Source of the DNA: Parvibaculum sp039973015 | Lineage (GTDB): Bacteria; Pseudomonadota; Alphaproteobacteria; Parvibaculales; Parvibaculaceae | Direction of reading: 5' to 3' | Assembly: GCF_039973015.1 (NCBI RefSeq) | Contig: NZ_JBDWLT010000009.1 | Span: forward strand, 186,001-250,000 | DNA length: 64,000 bases | Part shown: one piece after another, positions 56,536 to 64,000 of the stretch | Layout of the letters: every line of letters begins with the position of its first letter | How positions within the stretch are numbered: the stretch's first letter is position 1 | Notes under the pieces: model-generated | The model's input: only the letters and a program-made list of their open reading frames with translations | What the model was told of the DNA's origin: nothing | The model's database searches: none | Made by a program: the position numbers and the translations under genes

Positions 56536-59500
56536 CAGGAGCCGTTGCCGCGCACACGTTCCTTGAGGACGGCGAGGGCAGCGAAAGGCGAATCCGGGTC
56601 GGGCTCACGTTCACGCGGCTTCCGGTCCGGCTTTTGCTGCGGGCGCGGCCCTCGTTCGCCACGGCGCGGCGGCTTCTTTTCGCCATGCGACTGCGGCTCG
56701 CCGCTCTGCTTGCGCTTGTCGCGGCGCGAAGATTTGTTGCGCTCGCCTCCCTCTTTGCCGCCGCCATGCCGACGCCGCTGGGGGCGCCAGATTTCCATCT
56801 CGACCTCAGCGGGGGCGTCCTCTGTGGGCGCTTGTTCGGGGTTGCCGGAATCTGGAGCCATTTCGGCAAGCGCAGGCTGTTCGCCTGGCAGATAGGCTTC
56901 GGGAGCGAGTGCCGAAGTTACGGCAGATGCTTCATCCGGCGGGGTTTCGGCATCTTCTCCGGCAGGCGACCGCCTTTCAGGTGCCATTGTGGCAGGTGCG
57001 GAGATTTCGTCTTGTGGACCTGCCTCAGCTGTTTCCTGCACCATCCCGGGTGCCTGCATTTCCGGTTTTGGCTCCTCGGCTTTGGGTTCCTCGGCTTTGG
57101 GCTCGCCGACCTTGGGCGGTTTCACCCGCTCGATCTGTGAACGGTAGCCGAGGCCACGCAGAAGGCTCGAAAACTCCTCACCCGAACAACCGACAAGCGA
57201 CATCATGTCGGGGGTCACGGTGAAGCCGCCATTATAGGTGCGCGCCGCGATGATCGGGCGGATGAGGTCGGCGACGCGCTCCAGCATGTCGATGCGAACA
57301 GCGCGTGTACCGCAAACACGGAACCCGACCGCTTCGTAGAAACCTTCCGGTGCTGCCTGATCGGCGGGAACGGATGTGAGGCCGGGGGTCGGCGGGGCAG
57401 GAAGGTTCTCGAACGGTTCTTGCTCTGCGGTTGCGCGATGGAGTGCCCAGAGGGTGAGCCTCAGCCGTGCGGGTGCCGGCTTCAACAAGGCGGGCATGAA
57501 AATCGAATAGGCACCGAAACGAACGCCGTGCTTGCGCAATTGGCCGCGTGCTGCCTGATCAAGTGCCCGCACATCCTCCGAGACAGTTTCGCGTGTCAGC
57601 GTCCCAAGGTTCTCGACGAGACGGAAAGCTATGCCGCGCGCCAGGCCTTCGATATCCGTTGCGTCGCGCAAGGCCACGAGCGGCGCCAGCACATTGGCGA
57701 TCTGCATCTTGAGCCATGCGTCGAGGCGCGTTTGTACGCTTTCGCGCGCGGCGCCGTTCAATTCCTCGCCGGCGATCAGTTCCACACCGGGCAGGAGAAT
57801 ATTGCCGGAGCCCTTCAATTCGGCGACCGGATGGCCGTCCCAAAGAATACGCCCATGTTCGGAAAGGGAGATATCGGCATCTGGTGCCGTCACGAGGCGC
57901 TGCGCGCGGTCAGATATCTCACCGGCGAGAGCCTGCGATGCCGCATTCCGAAGAATGCGGCCCTGCTCGCCTTCCGCCCTTGGGTCGGGCACGAAGACAA
58001 ACCCTTGCAGGCGCCCGACATATTCGCCCTCTACCAGTACTTCGCCGTCGCCGTTTACAGCCGTCATGAGTTCCTCGTTCTGGCGCAGCCGCTTCATCAA
58101 TATGCTGGTGCGCCTATCGATGAACCTCTGCGTCAAGCGCTCGTGCAGAGCGTCGGACAGCTTATCCTCTATCGTACGCGTACGCTCTTGCCAATGCGTG
58201 GGATTGTGAAGCCAATCGGCCCGGTTTGCCACATAGGTCCATGTACGGATATGAGCGAGGCGCGCGGCCAGTATATCGATGTCGCCATCGGTGCGGTCGA
58301 GACGCTGCATCTGACGGCCAAGCCAGTCGTCAGGGATGCATCCGCCGTTCTCTTTCGAGGGGTCCATGAGGAAGAGAAAGAGGCGGGTGAGAAGCGCCGC
58401 ATGTTCGCTTGCGAGGGTTTTCCTGAAATCGGGAACCTGAGCGACTTCCCATAGCCGTTTGATTGCCATCGGGGAGCGCAGGCAGCCGCTCACGTCCGGA
58501 TCCCGGACCATACGCATCAGCGCTTCCAGGTCGTCACCGACCTGCGCTTTGGCGAGGCCGGACCTTCCGGGAGATATTTCGAGGCTGCGCATCAGTGCCG
58601 CTACGCTGGAGAAGTCGAGGTGCGGATTGCGCCACTGAAAGACACGGTCGGGTTCGAACTGATGGTTTTCAATGCGGGAGATGGTTTCTTCGGAGGGAAT
58701 GGTTGCATCGCCCGTTACGCCGAAAGTGCCGTCGTTCATATAACGCCCTGCGCGCCCGGCGATCTGGGCGAGTTCGGAAACCTGCAAGGGGCGGTGCTGC
58801 CGGCCGTCGAACTTTCCCGTTGAGGCGAAAGCCACATGGTCCACATCCATGTTGAGGCCCATGCCGATTGCGTCGGTCGCAACAAGAAAATCGACTTCGC
58901 CGGACTGATAGAGGGCGACCTGCGCGTTGCGTGTGCGGGGACTGAGCGCGCCCATGACAACCGCTGCTCCGCCGCGCTGGCGCCGGATCAGTTCCGCGAT
59001 CGCATAAACCTGGTCGGCGGAAAAAGCGACCACGGCGGAGCGTCGCGGAAGACGGGTGATCTTCTTTGACCCGGTCCATGAAAGTTCCGAGAAGCGGGGC
59101 CGGTTAATGAAATGCGTTTCCGGCAGGAGTTTCTGGATCAGTCCTCGCGCCGTTTCGGAACCGAGCATCATGGTTTCGGAATGCCCGCGCGCGCGGAGCA
59201 GGCGGTCGGTGAAAGTATGGCCACGCTCCCGGTCCGCAGCGAGCTGGATTTCGTCTACCGCCAGGAAATCAACCTCGCGTTCGAGCGGCATCGCCTCAAC
59301 TGTGCAGATAAAGTAGCGCGCGGAGGCGGGGAGGATTTTTTCCTCGCCCGTGATGAGAGCTACATTACGAGGGCCCTTCACCTTCACGACGCGATCATAA
59401 ACCTCACGGGCAAGAAGACGCAGCGGCAGCCCGATCATGCCCGTCTCGTGGCCCATCATTCGTTCGATGGCGAGATGGGTTTTACCTGTGTTGGTCGGCC

Positions 59501-59582
59501 CCAGCACCGCCGTGACGCGGCGGCGCTCCGCGAGGCGGTCACGGGCCTCTGCGGAGGCATATTGGGAAGGCGGGATACTCAT
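56535..59582 (-). CDS. Suv3-like DExH/D RNA helicase with disordered C-terminus
   Basis: A 1015-residue helicase of the SUPV3L1/Suv3 group, the alphaproteobacterial relatives of the mitochondrial degradosome helicase. Motif I GPTNTGKTH (28-36), DEIQ (110-113), and the second RecA-like domain with VATDAIGMGLNMDVDHVAFAS near 230 and QIAGRAGRYMNDGTFG near 275 are present. The all-helical C-terminal domain follows to about 830. The last 180 residues are Glu/Pro-rich, then Arg/Lys/Gly-rich, likely an RNA-binding tail. Coupled to the S4-domain gene downstream, it probably acts in RNA decay or ribosome biogenesis. Confidence 0.9.
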   Translation of the reverse strand: MSIPPSQYASAEARDRLAERRRVTAVLGPTNTGKTHLAIERMMGHETGMIGLPLRLLAREVYDRVVKVKGPRNVALITGEEKILPASARYFICTVEAMPLEREVDFLAVDEIQLAADRERGHTFTDRLLRARGHSETMMLGSETARGLIQKLLPETHFINRPRFSELSWTGSKKITRLPRRSAVVAFSADQVYAIAELIRRQRGGAAVVMGALSPRTRNAQVALYQSGEVDFLVATDAIGMGLNMDVDHVAFASTGKFDGRQHRPLQVSELAQIAGRAGRYMNDGTFGVTGDATIPSEETISRIENHQFEPDRVFQWRNPHLDFSSVAALMRSLEISPGRSGLAKAQVGDDLEALMRMVRDPDVSGCLRSPMAIKRLWEVAQVPDFRKTLASEHAALLTRLFLFLMDPSKENGGCIPDDWLGRQMQRLDRTDGDIDILAARLAHIRTWTYVANRADWLHNPTHWQERTRTIEDKLSDALHERLTQRFIDRRTSILMKRLRQNEELMTAVNGDGEVLVEGEYVGRLQGFVFVPDPRAEGEQGRILRNAASQALAGEISDRAQRLVTAPDADISLSEHGRILWDGHPVAELKGSGNILLPGVELIAGEELNGAARESVQTRLDAWLKMQIANVLAPLVALRDATDIEGLARGIAFRLVENLGTLTRETVSEDVRALDQAARGQLRKHGVRFGAYSIFMPALLKPAPARLRLTLWALHRATAEQEPFENLPAPPTPGLTSVPADQAAPEGFYEAVGFRVCGTRAVRIDMLERVADLIRPIIAARTYNGGFTVTPDMMSLVGCSGEEFSSLLRGLGYRSQIERVKPPKVGEPKAEEPKAEEPKPEMQAPGMVQETAEAGPQDEISAPATMAPERRSPAGEDAETPPDEASAVTSALAPEAYLPGEQPALAEMAPDSGNPEQAPTEDAPAEVEMEIWRPQRRRHGGGKEGGERNKSSRRDKRKQSGEPQSHGEKKPPRRGERGPRPQQKPDRKPREREPDPDSPFAALAVLKERVRGNGS

Positions 59583-59939
59583 GTTTCGAAGGGCACCTTC
59601 CGCGCAAAGCGGCCCGGATGCAAGAGCGCCGGTGCATTAACCGCTGCGATGTTAAGGATTGGAATATTGGGCGAACGAACCGGGTCCGAATCGCTGACCG
59701 TGTGATTTTCCGGCTTCGTTCACGGCTAAATCTTGTGTCTCTCCAACGGCTTAGGCGGACGAAAAGTTAATATAAAAAATATGCACCCTTCCGCAGCGTC
59801 GCGGCGGGGGTGTGGTACGACCGGCGGCCCGGTGCTCTTTCGGATACTGGACCGCGGTCTATAGTATCCGGATCAACATTGTGGAACAGCGTCGCCGGGC
59901 CCGTTGAAGAGGCTCGCGGCAATCTCGGGAGGAACAGCG
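59583..59939. other. Divergent promoter region of the helicase and acyl-CoA dehydrogenase genes
   Basis: No gene is seen in these 357 bases. An AT-rich patch at about 59765-59782 (AAGTTAATATAAAAAATATG) is the likeliest site of promoter elements, but no spacing-correct -35/-10 pair stands out. GTATCCGGATCA near 59868 is part of a short palindromic stretch. Confidence 0.4.
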
Positions 59940-61232
59940 ATGGATTTCAGAATTCCCAAGGAAGTCACCGACTATCTCGGTGTGCTCGACAATTTCATCG
60001 AGAAAGAAATCAAGCCGCTCCAGGCGCAGGACGACAACGAGCGCTTTTTTGACCACCGCCGCGAGCATGCGCGGACCGACTGGGATAATGAAGGGCTTCC
60101 GAGACATGATTGGGAAGCGCTGCTCGTCGAAATGCGTCGGCGTGCCGACAAGGCAGGCCATCTGCGTTATGCGCTCCCGAAGGAATATGGTGGCAAGGAC
60201 GGCACCAATCTCGGCATGGCGGTGATCCGCGACCATCTGGCCGCGAAGGGTCTTGGCCTTCACAACGATCTACAGAATGAATCGTCCATTGTCGGCAATT
60301 TCCCGACCGTCCTCATGTTTCGCGATTTTGGAACGGAGGAGCAGAAGAAGGAATTTATCCCCGGTTCGCTGGACGGCTCGGTCCGGATCGCCTTTGGCCT
60401 GACGGAGCCCGATCATGGATCGGATGCGACCTGGATGGAGACAACGGCGAAACGCGAGAAGCGCGACGGGGTCGACGGCTGGCTCATCAATGGCGCGAAG
60501 ATGTGGAATACGGGCATGCATGTCGCATCGCATGACTTCGTGTTTGCGCGCACGAGCGGCAAGGGAGGCGATGCGCTCGGCATCACCTGCTTCATCGTGC
60601 CCGTCGATACGCCGGGCGTGAAAATCGAGGAGTATCTCTGGACCTTCAACATGCCGACGGATCACCCGCGTGTGTCCTTTACCAATGTCTGGGTGCCGGA
60701 TGGCTCCTATCTGGGCGATCCCGAGCGCGGGCTCGAACTCGCGCAGCATTTCGTTCATGAGAACCGCATCCGGCAGGCCGCGTCGGGTGTCGGCGCAGCG
60801 AAATTCTGTATCGACGAAAGCGTCGCCTATGCGAAACAGCGAAAGCCCTTTGGCAAGCCGCTCGCGTCCAATCAGGCGATCCAGTTTCCGCTGATCGAAG
60901 CGCATACCGAGTGTGAAATGATCCGTAACTTCATCTACAAGACGGCATGGGAAATGGATCAGATGTCGAAGCCTGATGTCGCGAAATATCTCTCCGACAA
61001 GGTCTCGATGTGCAACTACCGCGCAAACCGTCTTGTCTGTCAGGCAGCTGATCTCGCCATTCAGGTACACGGCGCGATCGGTTATTCCCGGCACAAGCCC
61101 TTCGAACATATTTACCGGCATCATCGCCGGTACCGCATTACCGAGGGTTCGGAGGAAATTCAGATGCGCAAGGTCGGAGGTCATCTCTTTGGCTATATCG
61201 GCAGCAACCGTCCGGCGAAGGCCGCTGAGTAA
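59940..61232 (+). CDS. Acyl-CoA dehydrogenase (about 430 aa)
   Basis: A 430-residue acyl-CoA dehydrogenase. GLTEPDHGSDATWME (about 155-169) holds the FAD/substrate loop. RKPFGKPLASNQAIQF (about 303-318) and IQVHGAIGYSRHKPFEHIYRHHRRYRITEGSEEI (about 374-407) are the conserved C-terminal elements, with the catalytic base expected in TEGSEE. It resembles the acyl-CoA dehydrogenases of branched or aromatic acid degradation. GGGAGGAA precedes the ATG at 59940. It is monocistronic, ending in a strong terminator. Confidence 0.9.
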   Translation: MDFRIPKEVTDYLGVLDNFIEKEIKPLQAQDDNERFFDHRREHARTDWDNEGLPRHDWEALLVEMRRRADKAGHLRYALPKEYGGKDGTNLGMAVIRDHLAAKGLGLHNDLQNESSIVGNFPTVLMFRDFGTEEQKKEFIPGSLDGSVRIAFGLTEPDHGSDATWMETTAKREKRDGVDGWLINGAKMWNTGMHVASHDFVFARTSGKGGDALGITCFIVPVDTPGVKIEEYLWTFNMPTDHPRVSFTNVWVPDGSYLGDPERGLELAQHFVHENRIRQAASGVGAAKFCIDESVAYAKQRKPFGKPLASNQAIQFPLIEAHTECEMIRNFIYKTAWEMDQMSKPDVAKYLSDKVSMCNYRANRLVCQAADLAIQVHGAIGYSRHKPFEHIYRHHRRYRITEGSEEIQMRKVGGHLFGYIGSNRPAKAAE

Positions 61233-61265
61233 GCAGGAAACCTGCTGAAGACTGATGAAAAAGAG

Positions 61266-61295
61266 AGCCGCCACGTTATCGCGTGGCGGCTTTTT
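61266..61295 (+). terminator. Rho-independent terminator, shared with the convergent kinase gene end
   Basis: AGCCGCCACG (61266-61275) pairs with CGTGGCGGCT (61282-61291) over TTATCG, then TTTTT. The right arm also encodes the last residues of the convergent histidine kinase gene. Confidence 0.85.
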
Positions 61296-63681
61296 CGTTT
61301 CCTTCGTCCTCGCGCCAGATGAGCCGCCAGCCGGGAAGTATCATGGTCGCGACCGTGCCTTCGCCAATCGTGCTTTCGAGCGTGAAGCTGCCGCCATGCA
61401 TTTCGATCAGCGATTTGGTGATCGGCAGTCCAAGGCCCGTACCGCCATGCTGGCGGGCGCTCGTATCGTCTACCTGACCGAAGGGTTCCATCACTTCTGC
61501 GAGCTTGTCCCCGGGGATGCCGATGCCGTTGTCGCGAACGGCGATCGTAAGGTCGCCGGCTTCTGTGATGCGTGTGGTCAGATCGATACTGCCGCCCTCG
61601 CGGGTGAACTTCGCTGCGTTAGACAGGAGGTTCAGCATGATCTGGCGCATGGCGCGTTGATCGGCATTCAGGTTGGGCAGGATGTCCGGCAATTGGAGGT
61701 GAACCTGCTGCGCCTTGTCCATCGTACGGGCCCGCATGATTTCCACGGACCAGCGCAGCACAGCAGGAAGATCGACTTCTTCATCTTCAAGTACATAACG
61801 ACCGGCTTCGATCTTCGAAATATCAAGAATATCGTCGATGACGTTCAGCAGATGCCGGCCGCTATCATGGATATCGTTGGTATATTCGCTGTAGCGCTCG
61901 GAGCCCATCGGCCCGAACATTTCCTGCTGCATGATTTCCGAAAAGCCGATGATGGCATTGAGCGGCGTTCGGAGTTCATGGCTCATGTTGGCAAGGAATT
62001 TCGATTTCGCCCGGTTGGCGAGTTCTGCGGCTTCCGTCGCATGCTGGAGATCTTCTTCCGCTCTGCGGCGGTCGATGGCAATGCCCGCCAGATGTGCGGC
62101 GCTTAGCAGGTAGTCGGACTCCCACTGGCCGGGCTCGTAAGCATCGGGGAAATAGAGGGCGAAGGCGCCCACGACCTTTTCATTGTGCGCGATTACAGGT
62201 TGGAACCAGACAGTCTGGATACCGATTTTCCGCATGTAGGAGGTGACGGTCTCGCCGTGTTCCTCGTTCTGCAGGTTGGTTACGACGATCTTCGACCCCG
62301 CGAGCGCCATATGACCGAAGGGGGCGTCGCGCTGTTCTCTCCAGAAGGTTTTTACCCAGCTCTGGAAGTCCGCAGGAAGATGAGGTGCAGCGCAGGTTAT
62401 AAGGTCGTTCTTGGCGTCAAGCAGGTAGACGGCTGCACGTCCGGTGGGATTTGCCTCTTCCGCGCCGACTGCGAGCAGAGAGAGAACCTCATCGAGAACT
62501 TCGCCGGTTGCCAGCGCGCGCAGTACGCGGAACTGGTTTCGTTGCTCCGTCTCGGTGCGTTTGCGCTCGGTTATGTCGCGAATGTTGATGACGTACCCAC
62601 GCACATTCGGGTCGTCCAGCAGGTTGGTGACGCTCGACTCGATCCATATGGTGCGGCCCTCATAGCGGGGAACAGTGAGCTCGTAATATAGTGTTTTCTC
62701 GAGGGAGAAAGTGCCTTCGCCAAACTTGTCGAGAATCTGCCGCTTTTGTTCGTCCGCCAGAAAGTCCAGGCTGTTAGTGCCAATGAGGGCGTCAGGCGAC
62801 AGGCCAAGTTTCTCTGCTGCCGGTGACGCATACTGGATGATCGCTTTTTCATCCGTAACCAGCACCACGTCGAAAGCATTCTCGACGAGGGCGCGGAAGT
62901 GATGTTCACGCCGTTGAAGCTGTTCGTTCGCTTCCACGGCGCGGCGCCGTGCTGCCTCGGAGACATCGCGCGCGTGGCCGAGGTCTCGAATGAGGTCGGC
63001 ATTTCTGAAGCGGAGGCTGTAAGTCTCGGTCGCAGATGCCCTTTGCTGCCGGGCCACACGCGCCAGGAGAAGGAAGGCGGGAATACAAGCAAACCCGAGC
63101 GCCATGAAGACAGGGCTCGCCGTCCAGAGGCAGACGCCGATCACGGTTGCCATGACAGGCACCGTTACGGAAAAGAAGATCGGTCTCAGTTGGAAGGCCA
63201 TCTGCGATGCCATGACGACATGCACGATGAGGACTGTGAGGAGGGCGAGATTCTGCATGCCGCCATCGGCTCGCCAGAAGAGAGGCACCAAGCCGATCCA
63301 CGCCAGATTTAGAAGCCAGTAGCGGATGGCGGTTGGTTTTATCCAGTGATCGGCGTCGGCTTCTCCGCGGTCGTCGGCGGCGAAAAACCTGCGTTGAAAT
63401 AACCCGTATTCCGCATAACCCGCAACAATGACGAGCCACCAGATCACGATGACAGGCTCGGGATAGGCAGGCGTGAAGGTGAAGACGACGGCGCCGGAGA
63501 TCGCCGGGAAAAACACCGGCAATGCGCGGAATGTGCGCATGATCGTTCTGTAAAGTTCGAGCCGGATGGCGGACGCGCGTTCTTCTTCCGCGGTTTTGGC
63601 GCGGGCTGGAGGGCTCGCCTTGGAATGAATGCTGGTGCCGGGCATTTGCGACGGGGTCTCCTCCCCCAAATCAGACCCCAT
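61276..63681 (-). CDS. Membrane sensor histidine kinase with PAS and GAF domains
   Basis: An 801-residue kinase. About six hydrophobic segments lie between 52 and 210. A short coiled coil (about 215-262) leads to a PAS domain (265-372), a GAF domain (385-540), a HisKA domain with His568 in MSHELRTPLN, and a HATPase_c domain (about 660-790; NLLSNAAKF, RDNGIGIPGD, GGTGLGL). The arrangement is complete for an autophosphorylating kinase. No receiver domain and no response regulator gene adjoin it; the LuxR-type regulator at 49439 is a possible but unlinked partner. The signal sensed is unknown. Confidence 0.9.
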   Translation of the reverse strand: MGSDLGEETPSQMPGTSIHSKASPPARAKTAEEERASAIRLELYRTIMRTFRALPVFFPAISGAVVFTFTPAYPEPVIVIWWLVIVAGYAEYGLFQRRFFAADDRGEADADHWIKPTAIRYWLLNLAWIGLVPLFWRADGGMQNLALLTVLIVHVVMASQMAFQLRPIFFSVTVPVMATVIGVCLWTASPVFMALGFACIPAFLLLARVARQQRASATETYSLRFRNADLIRDLGHARDVSEAARRRAVEANEQLQRREHHFRALVENAFDVVLVTDEKAIIQYASPAAEKLGLSPDALIGTNSLDFLADEQKRQILDKFGEGTFSLEKTLYYELTVPRYEGRTIWIESSVTNLLDDPNVRGYVINIRDITERKRTETEQRNQFRVLRALATGEVLDEVLSLLAVGAEEANPTGRAAVYLLDAKNDLITCAAPHLPADFQSWVKTFWREQRDAPFGHMALAGSKIVVTNLQNEEHGETVTSYMRKIGIQTVWFQPVIAHNEKVVGAFALYFPDAYEPGQWESDYLLSAAHLAGIAIDRRRAEEDLQHATEAAELANRAKSKFLANMSHELRTPLNAIIGFSEIMQQEMFGPMGSERYSEYTNDIHDSGRHLLNVIDDILDISKIEAGRYVLEDEEVDLPAVLRWSVEIMRARTMDKAQQVHLQLPDILPNLNADQRAMRQIMLNLLSNAAKFTREGGSIDLTTRITEAGDLTIAVRDNGIGIPGDKLAEVMEPFGQVDDTSARQHGGTGLGLPITKSLIEMHGGSFTLESTIGEGTVATMILPGWRLIWREDEGNEKAATR

Positions 63682-63748
63682 CCGCTTTCCGGTTTATGCG
63701 ATGGAGGTAAAGTTTCCCTGAACGCTCGGGGGAGGGCGGCAAGACACG

Positions 63749-63778
63749 AAAAACCCCGCCTGTGCGGGACAGGCGGGG
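63749..63778 (-). terminator. Rho-independent terminator of the gene at the window end
   Basis: CCCCGCCTGT (63754-63763) pairs with ACAGGCGGGG (63769-63778) over GCGGG; on the reverse strand it is followed by TTTTT. It lies 22 bases after the stop at 63801. Confidence 0.85.
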
Positions 63779-63800
63779 GTATTCGAGCCGGAATTGGGAA

Positions 63801-64000
63801 TCAGTAGGGGTTTGGAACGCTTTCGATATCGGACATGGACGGAGCGCGCCGGCGCCCTTCGACGGCGCAGCTGCGCCGCACGTCCCGGTCGATGACGGAT
63901 GTAGGTGTCCAATAGCTCGGAACCCAGCTCGAAGCGCGCTGATCCGCCACGGCGCTCTGTTCGCTTGTCAGGCTGCCGCGAAACTCCTGCACAATAGAGA
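63801..64000 (-). CDS. 3' end of an unidentified gene (runs off window)
   Basis: A reading frame enters from the window edge, remains open across all visible bases and stops at 63801. The last 60 or so residues include SLTSEQSAVADQRASSWVPS and end SDIESVPNPY. A GTG at 63992 could be an internal or real start. The strong terminator right after the stop supports a genuine gene end. No motif or family is recognisable from this fragment. Confidence 0.5.
   Translation of the reverse strand, partial: SIVQEFRGSLTSEQSAVADQRASSWVPSYWTPTSVIDRDVRRSCAVEGRRRAPSMSDIESVPNPY

Overview
The window is high-GC, gene-dense chromosomal DNA from an alphaproteobacterium. The gene set fits the Hyphomicrobiales/Parvibaculum-like part of the class: a bacterial COQ4, an RpoH-type sigma factor next to a CarD regulator and a 7Fe ferredoxin, a Suv3-like helicase paired with an S4-domain protein, a PAS_5 protein, a DUF6165 protein, and many acyl-CoA ligases, acyl-CoA dehydrogenases and short-chain dehydrogenases. 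The genus is an inference; the class is well supported. No rRNA, insertion sequence, CRISPR array or integrase was seen. There is one tRNA (Arg, CCT).

Layout. 1-4.6 kb: a truncated TetR gene divergent from coq4, then an ArsC-like reductase, a GNAT acetyltransferase, TusA and a long-chain acyl-CoA synthetase. 4.6-14.7 kb: a catabolic block with two tandem luciferase-like flavin monooxygenases behind a TetR gene, an SDR, and a seven-gene reverse-strand operon (two CMD-family proteins, SDR, metallo-beta-lactamase-fold hydrolase, two GST-family proteins, GH84 glycosidase). 14.9-26.4 kb: forward-strand acyl/aryl-CoA ligases (one feruloyl-CoA synthetase-like), DUF924, an SDR without its tyrosine, an HSL-type esterase, a SulP transporter and a beta-propeller-like protein. 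26.4-31.8 kb: a three-gene lipid operon (GlpD, lipid kinase, alkyl-DHAP-synthase-like flavoprotein) divergent from a LuxR-type regulator. 31.9-39.8 kb: a DsbA-like isomerase, three paralogous alpha/beta hydrolases, a DJ-1/PfpI protein, an SDR and a long acyl-CoA dehydrogenase, with several dispersed palindromic repeats between them.

39.8-43.7 kb is the most accessory-looking stretch. A cluster of REP-like repeats borders a same-strand HigB-HigA-PD-(D/E)XK nuclease gene set, followed by a PAS_5 gene and a secreted-protein gene that appears frameshifted at a run of seven G. 43.9-50 kb: thioesterase, outer-membrane protein, enoyl-CoA hydratase, PilZ-like protein, DUF6165, a GT9 glycosyltransferase coupled to an S24-type repressor, tRNA-Arg and a LuxR-type response regulator. 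50-59.6 kb is a housekeeping block: secreted nuclease, M48 lipoprotein protease, RpoH, CarD with a histone-H1-like N-terminal tail, FdxA, TerB, S4 protein and Suv3-like helicase. 59.9-64 kb: an acyl-CoA dehydrogenase, a PAS/GAF histidine kinase and the end of an unidentified gene.

Most of the first 40 kb reads as aerobic catabolism of hydrophobic carbon compounds: oxygenation by flavin monooxygenases, oxidation by SDRs, CoA activation by four ligases, and beta-oxidation by acyl-CoA dehydrogenases and an enoyl-CoA hydratase. The substrate cannot be deduced from sequence alone. The best candidates for undescribed biology are the HigBA-linked PD-(D/E)XK gene, the CarD protein with its long basic tail and coupled micro-ORFs upstream, the GlpD/lipid kinase/ADPS-like operon, and the families of dispersed palindromes.
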